A DNA stretch of 23,702 bases from Gnetum montanum (GCA_015680685.1 MNCI01011917.1:92265-115966); one strand, 5' to 3'. Shown: positions 9,360-20,040, counted from the first letter of the stretch. A program made the numbers and translations. The notes: generated from the letters alone by a model not told the origin.

Positions 9360-10640
9360 TACATGAGGTATATTAAAGAGTTTTTCCTATGTCGAGATGC
9401 TCATGATATGATTTAAGTAAAATCAATTTTTTGGATGTTAAAGAATGATAGATTTGTAAGGCTCTTGACTTATGAACAACATGGACATGGTATGGCTCCT
9501 CCCATAATGTTTAGAACTTGATCTTTTGCGGTACATGGTTGGAGTTGTAATATGGTATCTTGTCTTCTAATTTAACCTCAATATGTAATATCTTACTAAT
9601 TTAATTCTTCTTTAAATAGATGTTATGAATTGCATTATATATTAGAACAACCATTTAATTTTACTCTTGAAAATTTAAGTTCATTATTCATTATTTTTAT
9701 GCTAGATCGAGGACTAGATGAAGGTCAAAAACTATTGTCAATGTCTTTTTCTTAGCTTGTACGGGTAATTTGGAGAGTTTTTTCTATAAAAATTAATAGG
9801 AAGTATAGCTAATAAGAAGTTTTCATGTTGCTTGATATGCTCATAAGGCATCATTGAGTCTACTAACCTAATCCTTCTTATCATAATTTATTGTTCAAGT
9901 TAATATCCTAATAAGCTCCCTATTTGTCACTTCTGCTTGTAAGGTTACTTATGTGTGATAAGGTCTAGTTAATTCATGTTCAACCCTCAAATGTTGCATT
10001 AGCTATTTGAATGTTGCCCCTACAAAGTAAGTCTCTTTAGCAGAAATTAAGGACCTAAGTAGACTAAATCTATTTACTATGTGCTACTCAAAGAATTTAG
10101 TTGTAGTTGTTATTATGTAATCTTTAATTGTAGTTTCCTTTGTCTATTTAGTATAATAATCCATAACAACCAAAATATATGTTTTTTATTAAACATAAGT
10201 GATTATGGTGGCTATTAAATTTATGCCTTCAAATGTTAAATGGTTTGAGTGATTCAATTCACTATTGTAGCCCCTCAACTAATGTAGTTTTTCCACCATC
10301 ACATTGACATCTATCACATGCTTGTACAAACTTGTGTGAATCTCTAAATAAAGATACCAAGCCATGAAAATTTTTATGGTTATTTTTTATCATGCACAAT
10401 GCCCACCATAAGATCCTTTGTATGCATCTTGTGGGATCCTCTGTTGATTTTTATTAGGGATACAACCTTTGACCAAGCTGTCTACATAAATTTTGTAGAG
10501 ATTCTTATTAATCTCCATGTACTGCTTTCTTTGGTATTTGAACCTCTATACTTTATGTCTGTTCCTCTTAATAGGGACTCTTTAATTAATAACATAGGTG
10601 AATATGTTAACAAATCATGAAGTTATCGCCAAGGAGGTGG
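9360..10640 (-). pseudogene. Integrase region of the minus-strand gypsy element
   Basis: Zinc-binding end: DSHKFVQACDRCQCDGG (CDRC at 10318-10307), as in the HHCC domain of Athila integrases. The catalytic core follows in pieces: ILVVMDYYTK (about 10170), SLLRSLISAKETYFVGATFK (about 10060, the 'LISDGG-HF' block with the Asp lost), then RPYHT and AEVTNREL (about 9960-9900, matching 'YHPQTNGQAEVSNRE'). After that come SRLNDAL and the C-terminal PYHVHVVHKSRALQI (about 9510-9460) and LKSYHEHLDIG (about 9400), matching 'VNGQRLKPY'. The enzyme would join element cDNA to host DNA. Catalytic residues are partly lost and stops are frequent. Confidence 0.82.
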
Positions 10641-11100
10641 CCTACATTATTTTAACAAGTAAAAGCTTATTTGGAAATTGATCAAATAATGGATCTTTAT
10701 CAAATTGTTAGTTCAATGTTAGATAGGATAAATGATTAGCAACAACATTTTCTGATCTCTTTTTATTAATCATTGTAATATGGAATTCCTATAAAATCAT
10801 CATCCATTTAATGATTTATAAAATGAGTGTGGACTTATTCATGAAAAAATAGATTTTTCTATGATTAGCGTGTGTAAACATATGGTACTCAAGCTCATAA
10901 TGCCTAAATTTCTCTAATACAACTACCACTACCATCAACTCCTTTTTTGTAGTGATCTAGTTTAGTTTGTAGTAATGATATACCTAGTATAGCGAATATA
11001 GTAGGGCCTTTTCTAATCATCAAGCTATGTTAGTACTACTTCAAAAACATAGCTTGATGAATTTACCATGTGAAAGGGTTTAGACTAGTCAAGAGCTTGT
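10641..11100 (-). pseudogene. RNase H region of the minus-strand gypsy element
   Basis: SKPFHMVNSSSYVFEVVLT (about 11075-11015) matches the first block of retroelement RNase H; the family's catalytic Asp ('DAS') reads Asn-Ser here. TKKELMVVVVVLEKFRHYE (about 10955-10895) matches the 'KELLAVVFALEKFRHYL' block, and NKKRSENVVANHLSYL (about 10770-10725) matches 'KGSENVVADHLSRL' with Asp to Asn. The Asp-to-Asn changes are G-to-A transitions. The domain would remove RNA from RNA-DNA hybrids during reverse transcription; it is inactive here. Confidence 0.8.
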
Positions 11101-12260
11101 AAGATGAGAGTATTTACATGCCTTTTCTTTAACTATTTAAATGTTGTTTCACACTCTTTTGTCTAAATAAATGATGCATATTTGTTTATCAACTATGCTA
11201 AGGGTCTATCAATTTTGGAGAAGTTTTCAATAATTTTTTAATAATATCTTATATATCCAAGAAAACATCTAACATCTTTCATAGTTTTTGGCCTTTGTTT
11301 GATTCCCTGAATCATCTTGATTGTGTCTAAATCTACCTCCTTGTTTTTTAAAATTTCATGCCTCAATATAATTCCTTATTGAATCATTAGATGACTCTTT
11401 TACCAATTAAGTTTGAGATTCATTTCCATGCACATCTTAACTACCTATTATAATATATTTAATGTTGGTTCAAAATCTGACCCATAGTTGGTGTAGTTGT
11501 CCACTAAGACTTCAACACCATTGCTAATTTATTTTTAGAAAATTCTAAGAACCAATCTCTAAAATATGATTAGGGCATTATGTAATCTAAATAACATTTT
11601 CTTATATGAAAATGTCTCCCAAGAAGTAGTCAATATGATTTTGAATTGGCCTTTGGAGTAACTTAAATTTGTTATAACCATCTAGAAAATTTTAGTATTT
11701 GTGTCTTACAATGTTACCTAGGTCTTAATGCACAAATGATAAGGGAAGGTGATCTTGGAAGGAAACAAAATTCAAGAGTCTAAAATTAATATAGATTTTT
11801 TATTTGTCTATTTCTTTGATACAATGATAAGTGGGTTAACCTCCTCACTATCAACAACTATGTAAGTAAATACCACCTTTAGTAGCATTCAAATTCTTAC
11901 TTTACTACATCTTTGAGTTTGAGTTCAACCTATACTAGGATAAGAATTTAGACTTAACTATTGTATTTATGCACATGTGATGTTATTAAATACAAGGATT
12001 AATTCCTATGATTTTTTCATAGGATCATACAAATATTTTTGGCCATTTGCTTATGAATTCAAGTAGGTTTTGCTTATGATCTTGGATCAGTTTAACATTA
12101 ATAATGAAGGACTTACTATTCTCTAGGTGCATATATTCTAATGAATCAAGAAGTATTTTCAATTCAATCACATCTCACACATTTGCTTGTAGGATTTTAA
12201 GTATTTTTCAATTAATTTTTTGTTATTATATATAGATTAGAAAACTTGCTCCACTCTTTC
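11101..12260 (-). pseudogene. Reverse transcriptase region of the minus-strand gypsy element
   Basis: N-terminal block SLEYMHLENSKSFIINVKL (about 12150) matches 'LKYVYLGE-ESFPVIIS'. The 'CPFGTFAYRRMPFGLCNAPATFQR' block is readable near 11620-11550 as WETFSYKKMLFRLHNALIIF. The catalytic box is VEVLVDNYTNYG with VDN (11504-11496) in place of YVDD/FVDD, a G-to-A change of the second Asp. The thumb follows: KMCMEMNLKLNW, GIILRHEI, PKTMKDVRCFLGYIRYY, ENFSKIDRPLA (about 11430-11200). Stops mostly replace Gln or Trp. The segment between the first block and the palm is shorter than usual, suggesting a deletion. Confidence 0.85.
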
Positions 12261-12759
12261 AACATGAAAATTATTAAGTTGTTCAAGAAGTTCCATAAAT
12301 ATATGGAATATTTACAGTCTATCTTAAACTAAATAGTGAATCTCTCCATGTTTAGTGGCCACCAATTAAAAAAAACATAAATTTTCCCACATTGGTGTTC
12401 TGTACATTTGGTACATGCTAGTATGATGGTATCCTTAACCTTCCAGATTCTCTACGAACAACTATACTTGTTATCATTGTATATAATGCATGGAACACAT
12501 TTTCTCTCTACAAGGTCATGCTTATTCTCCTTTGCAATTTTCAAGGAGATTTTCTAATGCCCAATCTTACATCAATCATGATTAGTCACAACTTTATCAC
12601 CATCTTAGTGCCTTTATCCTATTTATGATAGGTTGAGCATTAAGATAGGTGAAGAATTTGACAATTACTTACTATGATCAACTATCTACCTAGCATCATA
12701 GTTCTTGAACATATATTTTTACTATATACCTAGTTAACATGTGTCTTAGTATACCCCTT

Positions 12760-13060
12760 AGAATTAAACCTATGAAATGTAAACCACCAGCCACATGCTC
12801 AAACCAAGTGAATCATACACTTTCCATGATAATAGGAAATTCACATTTATTACCTTCAATGTGGATGATTAGAAAATTTGTATGATAATACTATTCAAAG
12901 TTTGTGGTCACAACATTCTCTACCACTCCAAATGGTACCATGAACTAATCTACAAGCTTTAATCTATAATTACTTTTTTTAGTACTAGTAGGTTCTATAT
13001 CTATCAAATTTCTTGTGAAATAAGATTCACTTTGGAACCTAAGTGTAACTATTGTTTACA
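12760..13060 (-). pseudogene. Retropepsin-like protease region of the minus-strand gypsy element
   Basis: Between gag and RT, about 12965-12800 reads FMVPFGVVENVVTTNFE then YYHTNFLIIHIEGN and CEFPIIMES. This matches the second half of Athila/Tat aspartic proteases ('MPYGIVEDVLVKVDKFYYPVDFLVLDIE ... CPIILGRPFL'). The first half, with the catalytic Asp-(Thr/Ser)-Gly, is not clearly readable; FVDSKAYSM near 13080 is a candidate. It would cut the Gag-Pol polyprotein. The order gag-protease-RT agrees with the assignment. Confidence 0.65.
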
Positions 13061-13479
13061 TGGAGTATGCCTTGCTATCTACAAATATACTATTAGGCTT
13101 CTAAGGTGTGGTCATTCTTATGGAAGGATTCCTACTTTTATCAACTTTGTAACTACATGTGTTAGCATGATAGTTTGGACAACAGTCTTTGATACTATAT
13201 GCTTCATTAGTTGTAATTGTTAATTAAAAAGAAAGATACTCTTTCTACTCTGTGACACTAACTATAAAACCCCTATTAATTGAGAAGGGTTGATGAGTTT
13301 ATTAGGTTTGGGTATAAAGTTATAAGTCATTGTAAAAAAGATGTTTTTTAAGGTTTGTGGTTAGGACTACTAGCACTATCATCCATTTGCATGTTTATTA
13401 CACAAATGATATTCGTTTATTAAGAATATGGATAACCTTACATTTTTTATGAAGGAATAGGAGGAAATGGATTCAAGTA

Positions 13480-15046
13480 CTAGTTAGAGACACATGATGG
13501 AGATAGAGGGTTTGGCATAGTAGGTTGATAATATTTTGAAGGATGGTAATGCCATGTAGGACTGGCAAGATTGCTTGGTGATACTAGCTATTGAACATAG
13601 TACCCATGAGGATTTGGATATTATTAAGAATATTTCTACTTTAGTGATACTTTTTTTATTATAGTAAGGATAGTAATGCCATGCAGACAAGAAAGATTGG
13701 TTGATGATACTAGCTATTGAACATAGTACTCATGAGGATTTTATTGTTAGTAAGGATATTGTTGCCATGTTGATGGAATATTCCACAATTTTGGAGCTTT
13801 CCACTATTATTGGTACTACTTTTGTGGTTGTAAGTGCTTCTCACTTGAACAGTATTGTTGCTAATAGACTTGCTTGTAGTTGGCTTGTAGATACAACAAA
13901 CTCTTGGTCATTTATTGTCTTACAAATTTAGAATTAAAGACATAAGTATATGATTCTTAAACTGTCATTGTTATTTGTAACACAACAAAATAAAACCTTT
14001 TCCATGTTCATATTAACAATAATCACAACTATCATTTGCTTCTATATTTGAATTAGATACCTTTTTAACGACTACTACTTTTCCTTTTTTCTTGTAATCT
14101 TATTTCTTTTTATTTAGTTTTTATCTAGACACTATTACTTTAACTTTTTCATTACTTCCTTTCATGATTTTTAATGTTGTAGTAAATTTTTTCGTAGTAG
14201 CTTTCTACATTTTGTTGATTTTAACTTCTATTTGAGAGAATGATTTGTATATTAGTAGCCTTTCGTTGTACCACCTCTTGAATAGTATCCTTTTAAGTTT
14301 CATGAATTTCCACTTCATTCTTTCTAATAGATGAGTCCCTATTATAATTTTCTGCATCTTTCTCTTTTCTGAAATCCCTTTTCTCTCTAGATTCATGATC
14401 TAAATTTTATGAATTTTTAGTTCTAAAAAATGACCTTGGGCATGTACCCCAAGAGTTTCACAAATTTTCTTTCTAATCCCATTAGTAATGTGGAATAATT
14501 GTTATTTTTGGATATTTATCATCAATGTGGATACCTCTCCAAGATTTCATTAAGTGATTTGCTAATACCCTACCTCTACCCTTGGATCTACTTCCTTAAA
14601 ATCAATAGGCAGATATAGGTATAATACTTCTCATTTAACACCTTAATTATGATGCTCCATCTTGAAATAGAGCTTTGGTCTAAAGATCTATACAAGCTTT
14701 CTACCATTTTAATCAAAGTTTTGATAAAGAACTTTAATTTTTACTACTACTTTCAAAATTTTGCAAAGCATAAGCATTATGGAAGGCTTGTAAATGGTTT
14801 TACATATCAACGCTATAATCATCTGTAAATCATGACATATTGTTAATATCAAGTATTTTGGTGCGGCTTTTATTCTAGTGCTTGGCTAGGATGTGAACTA
14901 CATCAGTAATGTGGATCATGCCTTTTGTGCCTAATAATGGTTCATCTCAGTGTTCACCTACACTATATCTATTTCTAATATTAAATGAGCAAGTTTGGAT
15001 TCCTATTCAATTATTGTTGGCTAAATTTATTGTCACAATAAGTTAG
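13480..15046 (-). pseudogene. gag: gag of the minus-strand gypsy element, 5'-truncated
   Basis: Homologous over its length to the + strand gags at 16.0-18.6 and 21.4-23.7 kb. In order: DEPLLGTKGMIHITDVVHIL (about 14940-14880), NHLQAFHNAYALQNFES (about 14790-14740), TLIKMVESLYRSLDQSSISR (about 14725-14665), ICETLGVHAQGHFLELKIHK (about 14465-14405), RKEKDAENYNRDSSIRKNEV (about 14375-14315), and a knuckle-like CDYC-stop-YEHGKG (14027-13992). A Pro/Gln/Tyr-rich tail holds two copies of a (H/E)(G/E)YYVQ-stop-LVS motif. The first readings correspond to the capsid-like domain. The N-terminus is missing because the + strand LTR starts at 15047. Confidence 0.82.
13541..13763. repeat. Internal duplication in the minus-strand gag tail (127-bp offset)
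   Basis: About 95 bases from 13541 recur from 13668, sharing GATACTAGCTATTGAACATA and GTACYCATGAGGATTT with few mismatches. On the minus strand both copies encode the tyrosine-rich YYVQ-stop-LVS segment that occurs once in each + strand gag. So the gag tail of this element was duplicated, or this copy keeps a two-repeat form. Confidence 0.8.
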
Positions 15047-15070
15047 TGATGAGTTCTCATTTCGTAGGCC

Positions 15071-15127
15071 CCGATGTCGCGTACCCAACGTCGAAGCTAA
15101 TAAGCGACACCGAATATCCGATGTCAA
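15071..15127. repeat. U3 decayed palindromic units with GTAC linker
   Basis: CCGATGTCGC (15071) - GTAC - CCAACGTCGA (15085) keeps the 10-4-10 layout of the other LTRs. GCGACACCGA (15104) is an inverted relative of the first unit and CCGATGTCAA (15118) a direct one. A near copy of the same dyad (TCGACATCGT-GTAC-CCAATGTTGG) is at 19804-19827. Confidence 0.6.
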
Positions 15128-15143
15128 CAAATCTGGGTTTGCG

Positions 15144-15151
15144 TATAAATA
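15144..15151 (+). promoter_or_regulatory. TATAAATA box of the 15-kb LTR
   Basis: TATAAATA, 97 bp inside the LTR, followed by CAACACTTAGG as in the solo LTR. Promoter of the element's RNA, directed to the right. Confidence 0.75.
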
Positions 15152-15896
15152 CAACACTTAGGTGCTTGGATGGGAAAACATGTAGAATGTAGGGAAGTAG
15201 AAGATAGTTTTAGTTTTCAATTTCCTTTCCTTAGAATTTTTCATTCCTAGTGCATGCTCACTTATAATCATATGGCATCTTTGTTTGAGTGTGACGTACT
15301 TGGACATGTTACATGACTGGCAATAACGATAGAGATTACTTCCATCATTATAGAATCCATTTAGATTATTATTACTTTTAATTATTAATTATTTACTACT
15401 TTCTTAATTAAATGTTTCCATTCATTACTATTTACTATTCTTATTATTAAGTGAAATGTGTATGCCTTAATCATGAGCGTTTAAGTGGAAGTACTTGGTA
15501 ACCTAGAAGTGTATTATTTGGTACACCCAGTGACATATGCTTGGCCATCCCAGTAGTAGTCTCACAAAGTTCAAGATGTATATAGATGATTAAGGGTGGA
15601 TACTCATTGCATGTAGGCTAGTTAGATTTCACTTCCCATTTTCCATTAGCTTAATTAATTTACCTTTTTATCGTCATCAAGAGTAGCATAGAAATTAGAC
15701 ACCATCATATGCCTCACTTTGGACTAAACCATATGTGACAAGGCTACCACTGATCCAAGTGAGAAGACAGTGAACTACGATCAGAGCATAATGATCTAGA
15801 TGCCCCAACTAGTCCCATCCATGGAATTTGATTGGATCATGTGTGAATGCTTATGATTTGTATGGTTGAGCATAGGGGTACCTCGCCACTCATCAT

Positions 15897-15915
15897 TGGC
15901 ACTGTTGTTGAGGAT
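15897..15915 (+). other. Primer-binding site, tRNA-Asp type, decayed
   Basis: TGGCACTGTTGTTGAGGAT directly after the LTR end and two spacer T's. Compared with the complement of the plant tRNA-Asp 3' end it has 5 differences in 19, every one a C-to-T or G-to-A transition. The tRNA would prime minus-strand DNA synthesis. Confidence 0.8.
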
Positions 15916-16020
15916 GGTGCTAGTTATTTGAATTAGTTATATTATATAAGATCACTGTAAAGGAATTAATGATATATCTATCAAAAACTATTAGCTAACA
16001 CACATCATAAACCAATAATA

Positions 16021-18555
16021 ATTTCTTTCTTACATGGAAGTGACACTACACTGTATAGCAAACACATTCATTGAAGAACTAACGAGATATATGATGAAGA
16101 AACTTGGAGTGACCAACCTTATGTAGGGGTTTCTTATGATCATGACCACCCTGACGACACTCAAAGACTACATTCATATAAGGTAGACAATCTTAGAGGA
16201 GACGATTTAAGTCTTGAGCTAGGGGAGGTCTCTAATCCTAAGACCTCCTCAAAACCCAAAAACAATAAATCAAAGGACCTCAAAGAACACCATAGAAGCC
16301 ATGGAAATCCTTTCAGTTCCTCATCTTCCTCTTCCCCTTCAATGTCTGGTTTTGATGAAGATGAACATAGGTATGAATATAAAGTTCCACTAAAGGGTTG
16401 AACTAAAAAACGAAATCAAACCCATGGGAAAAGTCAAAGAAGTCACCATGAACAAAGAAGTCACCATGAATATAGATAGTATCATCATGATCAAACAAAT
16501 AGAGATAGACATTTTCCTCATGATTTGTTTGATGACGATGAACCCTTCTTGGCCACTAAGAGCCTAATGTAGATCATAGAGGTAGTAAAAATATCTCATA
16601 GGCATCATAAAAAGAGTCGTATATCAAAGCTTGACATGAACAATATCTCTAAATTTGTAGGAGGCTATGATTCAGATCTGCAACATCACTCACAAGCCTT
16701 CCATAATGCCTATGATTTCTAAAACATTGAAAGTGGATGGCAAAAGCTTAAGCTCTTTCCTAGGACACTAATTGATAGAGTTGAAGTGTGGTATATATTG
16801 TTGAGACCAAACTCAATCCAACGATGGTCTACAATGATGGAACTATTCAACAAGAAATACCAAACCTACGTAAGAGTGTCTAATTTGAGGAGACAAATCC
16901 AAGAGTGGAAATAAGAATAACATGAGCCCTTAGACATGGCCTTAGATAGATATTATGATTTATTGAATAGATGCCCAGGCCATGGTTTCTCCAAGGAGAG
17001 GTAACTTTTCCACATTATAGATGGGCTTCATAATGAAACAAGGGAGACTCTTGGGATGTATGCCCTAGGTCAATTATAAAAGCTCCAAGTCCATTAGATT
17101 AAAGAGCTAATCGAGCATGTGGTAAAAGAAGAAGGAGAGATAAGCAAATGGAATAATGTTGAGAAATATCATTGGGACCCAACTCTTCAATTGAAGGAGG
17201 TCTAGATTTATGGTACAGAGAATGAAACCACTCTCGATAAGGTGGTCCGACAACAAACCTTGCTGATACAAAAGCCTATTGATGAACTTGAAGCAAAGTT
17301 TAATGGGATGTCCCAATAAATAAATGAAAACATCACAACTCTTATTGAGATGATCATAGAGAAGATCATGCAAAACAAGCCAGGTGATTACAATAAACAG
17401 AAGACACCGAAACAAGAAACAGCCAAGAACACTTTTTGGTAAACGAGAAATGTGGCTGACGAAAGTGAGGCTATAGACTCAACCACCAATGAAGATGATG
17501 AATGCGACCTATAAATATATGACCATATGAAGGGCCATTGCCCAGTCTTGTTGCATTTACAAGAGTATTGGGCAAGTGCCTTAAATTTGAAGTTTGTGCA
17601 AAAGCACATGCCCGAAAGATCCCCTCTTCCATAAGATAATTATAGACAGTCCCACAACTGATTATATCATTCTAGGAGGACTTATTACCAACCTCAACAC
17701 GATCATCAACCATAGTGGCAACAACCATAGTCGTGGGGGAGGCCACCACCAAATCAGCCATACCCGTTGAAACTACATGGATATTATGTTCAACACCTTG
17801 TTTCTCCAACTAGTTCTACATCCTCTACTTCTAATCACGAATACCACTCTCCTGAGTACCATCAATGCATGACATCTCTTAAAGGATCACCACCTCATGC
17901 CTCTTACCATCCATCCTACCCTTGATATTCTCATAATCCACATCCTTATATGCCATCATTGGCAATGCAAGAAGGTTTCACACCACAATGTCAACAAACA
18001 AGTACTACTTGTGCTACAAACGTGCATAAACCTGTTGACACTAGTAAGTCCCAACTACAATGTAGGAAACATTCCTTTTGGAAGAAAGGCCATAAGCCAA
18101 AGTAGACCATGCATGGACCCGTTGTATCAATCAAGCTAGAACAAGGCCAATCTGGTGCACCACTTTCTTTGTCTCAATAAACGTCCTCCCATCATACACA
18201 AGGTTCACCATCCATCCGTACTCCAATCCCAGATCCAACCAATGAATCTACAGACGTGGGAAGACAAATAAATCCATGCACATCATGTCATGATCAAGGG
18301 TGTAATCGTGGGCCAACCATCTATAATGTTGACACACCTCATACCCTGGCCCATCATCCATGTAACAATCAAGTGTGTGATCAACAATTTTTCTACCCAG
18401 CCATGACACCACCAACAAACACCCAGTGGCTCGGGCATGAATGGTTACCAATGTTCCATACATGCATGGATTCTACTTATCCACTTATTAATCCTTGTCA
18501 TGGCCAAATGTTTAGTTTTAGGGGTTACCTCCACTCTAATCTTCAGGATTCTTAA
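16021..18555 (+). pseudogene. gag: gag-like polyprotein, full-length frame with 21 nonsense codons
   Basis: One frame (845 codons) runs through without a frameshift to TAA 18553. Internal stops begin at 16072, 16399, 16477, 16570, 16720, 16912 and 16918, and continue to 18178. The start is probably ATT at 16021, aligned with the ATG TCT TCT of the sister gag. Order: acidic N-terminus; Ser/His/Arg-rich linker (SSSSSSSPSMS near 16318-16350, repeated RSHH); capsid-like Retrotrans_gag region (16636-17090) with MNNISKFVGGYD, WQKLKLFPRTLI, RWSTMMELFNKKYQTYVRVS, RCPGHGF. Then helical Glu/Lys-rich segments, a knuckle-like CDL-stop-IYDHMKGHC (17503-17541), and a Gln/Pro/Tyr tail (LHGYYVQHLVSPTSS). A final roughly 180 residues rich in Cys and His, unlike usual gag tails, contain CTSCHDQGC. 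Gag forms the virus-like particle that packages element RNA. No protease follows. Confidence 0.85.
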
Positions 18556-19780
18556 GTGTTTTTCATCTTTTTGTTTTACAATTTTTTGTCATTTTCATAT
18601 TTCTTGATCCAATTTTTTCAAATTTTTCTAGTTGTTGTTTTTATTTTGTTTTGTAATCTTACTTGTGAATAAGGTCATGTTGCCTAATGAGGTGAGGTTC
18701 TCTCTATGTTGTTAAGTCATAAGGGATTGATTATTCAGACATTGAGACCATGACATCCATCCACTCATTCCGTTAATAAGAGGTTCTTACTCTGGTCATA
18801 ATGATAACCTTTTTCATCATCCCACCTAATAATAAATCTATAATCATTATGTTCAGACAAACAAGTGCAGAACCCAAGTGGAATGTGAAGGGTGTGACAT
18901 CAAGGGGATTTGTGGATTCTCATTGGTTACTTTTGTATGTTCTATCATGTTGCTAAGGTTATAACCATATCCTTATAGATCTAACAAGAAATGGGAGTAT
19001 GAGCAACTTAAAACGACACTAAATAAACTTCTGAAGGTCCCACTAGAAAGACATGTACCCATACTTGAAGGTTGGTAGCCTTTCAAAACCATCAAAAAAG
19101 AAAATAAAATAAAAAATAAAAAATAGGTATATATAGAATCAGTGTGCCATAATAAAGCTCCTCCCTTGGACAAAATGCCAAGCAATGTTACTTGCAACTC
19201 TGATAGTCTTATGGTTGTCTGCCGATGTCATGAAACAATGCGATGTCATTGCCATGTGATGCGCACTTGGTTTGAATCTTGGAAAAAAGGACACATGGTT
19301 ATTTAACCATTAATAAAACATGAGGTTTCATTATGACCATGGTAAGCCACCTCATGTTCCAATTTGTATGATCCTTTCTCCAGTCCATCTCATATTGTTG
19401 TCTAGATTATTATCTCAATTCGATGGTTTCAACATGTGTGTTTTGTTCCATGGGTCTGTGTTGCATTCAACCCCTCTAGTGCCTACAAACATTATAGGTG
19501 TCATTACATAAGGGCATCATAGGCTAGAGCTTGCTTTGGGGAGGACCCACTTGTGTAAATTTTGTGACTTATACTTGTTTAACTCATCTACATCATCTTT
19601 CACCTTCCAAATGCTCAAATTGTTACATTTTGTTGTTTCCCTTATCATGAAACTGATTTGTCCCACAACCTTGATTTCAATGCCTTTTTCTTGCTCATTA
19701 TGGTGCTTTTCATGTCAACAACTCCACCATATCACAATTTTGGTACCTCCAATTAATGTTTCACTCATATTCAATTGCCC
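18556..19780. other. Region 3' of gag, no domain recognised
   Basis: T-rich for 130 bp after the gag stop, then mixed. A + strand frame near 18850-19250 gives protein-like pieces (QVECEGCDIKGICGFSLVTF, WEYEQLKTTLNKLLKVPLER) with stops between them, which match no family I know. An A-rich tract (AAAATAAAATAAAAAATAAA and similar) lies at about 19095-19126. It may be the 3' untranslated or an extra-ORF part of the 15-kb element. No polypurine tract or LTR of the 15047 family is seen. Confidence 0.4.
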
Positions 19781-20040
19781 CATATTGTGGAAATTTTTGG
19801 ACCTCGACATCGTGTACCCAATGTTGGGTCTCACAAGGCACTATATATATGACCCCCGCAACACTTGAAATTAATTTTCATCATTTGCTGCTAGGAGAGT
19901 TGAAATTTTCTCTCACAACTCAGAGCTCTACACACTCATCTTCCACTTGCAATATTTTGCTCTCTATGGCTTCAAATTCTGTGTCATTGCTGAATTGCTA
20001 AAATTTGCTATCACCTAGAAGGTATCACAAGGGTAAGACT
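19780..20040 (+). mobile_element. LTR-like promoter remnant
   Basis: TCGACATCGT-GTAC-CCAATGTTGG (19804-19827) repeats the 10-4-10 dyad of the LTR at 15047 (about 20 of 24 positions). A TATATATAT box (19842-19850) lies just downstream, then GCAACACTTGAAA, like the ACACTTAGG that follows the TATA box in two LTRs. Later sequence does not align with those LTRs and no AATAAAGATGA is present. AGGTATCACAAG at 20020 weakly resembles an initiator-tRNA-Met primer site. It is probably a fragment of a related or mixed LTR; ends unknown. Confidence 0.4.

Larger units (their letters stand above)
9360..15046 (-). mobile_element. Decayed Ty3/gypsy element (Athila/Tat type), 5'-truncated
   Basis: On the minus strand the order is gag (15046-13480), protease (about 13060-12760), RT (about 12260-11100), RNase H (about 11100-10650) and integrase (about 10640-9360). 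Integrase after RNase H defines Ty3/gypsy. RT and integrase blocks match the Athila/Tat lineage. Its gag is homologous to the two + strand gags in this window. No LTR is seen at either end: the gag side is cut at 15046, where the + strand LTR begins, and nothing recognisable follows the integrase. Many stops and some frameshifts; non-functional. Confidence 0.85.
15047..15895 (+). repeat. 5' LTR (849 bp) of the 15-kb element
   Basis: Starts TGATGA and ends TCATCA, a perfect 6-bp inverted terminal repeat. Shares with the other two LTRs the TATAAATA box and following ACACTTAGG, a changed polyadenylation site (AATAACGAT at 15322), GGTTGAGCATAGGGG and GTACCTCGCCACTCATCA at the end. More CpG-to-TpG/CpA changes than the LTR at 20372, so it looks older or longer methylated. 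Confidence 0.88.
15047..18555 (+). mobile_element. Gypsy element with 5' LTR, PBS and gag; no pol seen
   Basis: 5' LTR (15047-15895), tRNA-Asp-type PBS (15897-15915) and a gag frame closing with its own TAA (18553-18555). The next 1.2 kb shows no protease, RT or integrase, and no matching 3' LTR is found before the next element at 20372. The element starts inside the gag of the minus-strand element, so it was inserted there or joined there by rearrangement. It may be a gag-only non-autonomous element, or an autonomous one that lost its right part. The left boundary is firm; the right one given is only the end of gag. Confidence 0.75.

Noticed and set aside
17107-17609. Two overlapping minus-strand frames (102 and 73 codons) opposite the gag
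   Set aside because: They lie antisense to the readable gag frame and are hydrophobic by virtue of its Lys/Glu-rich codons. Shadows.
16021-18555. In-frame stops as a recoded genetic code, read-through or RNA editing
   Set aside because: Stops are at different sites in the copies and face Gln or Trp codons, as expected from deamination of a dead element. The PBS and RT motifs show the same kind of decay.
19201-19306. Possible 3' LTR of the 15-kb element: TGATAG start, CCGATGTCAT and GCGATGTCAT units, TATTTAA about 97 bp inside
   Set aside because: Suggestive spacing and unit likeness, but no polypurine tract before it and no alignment to the 5' LTR after the TATA-like site. Left as unproven.
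19320-19868. Long + strand frame of 183 codons with one stop
   Set aside because: It runs through the LTR-like TATA box at 19842, has hydrophobic low-information content and no family match. Probably chance.
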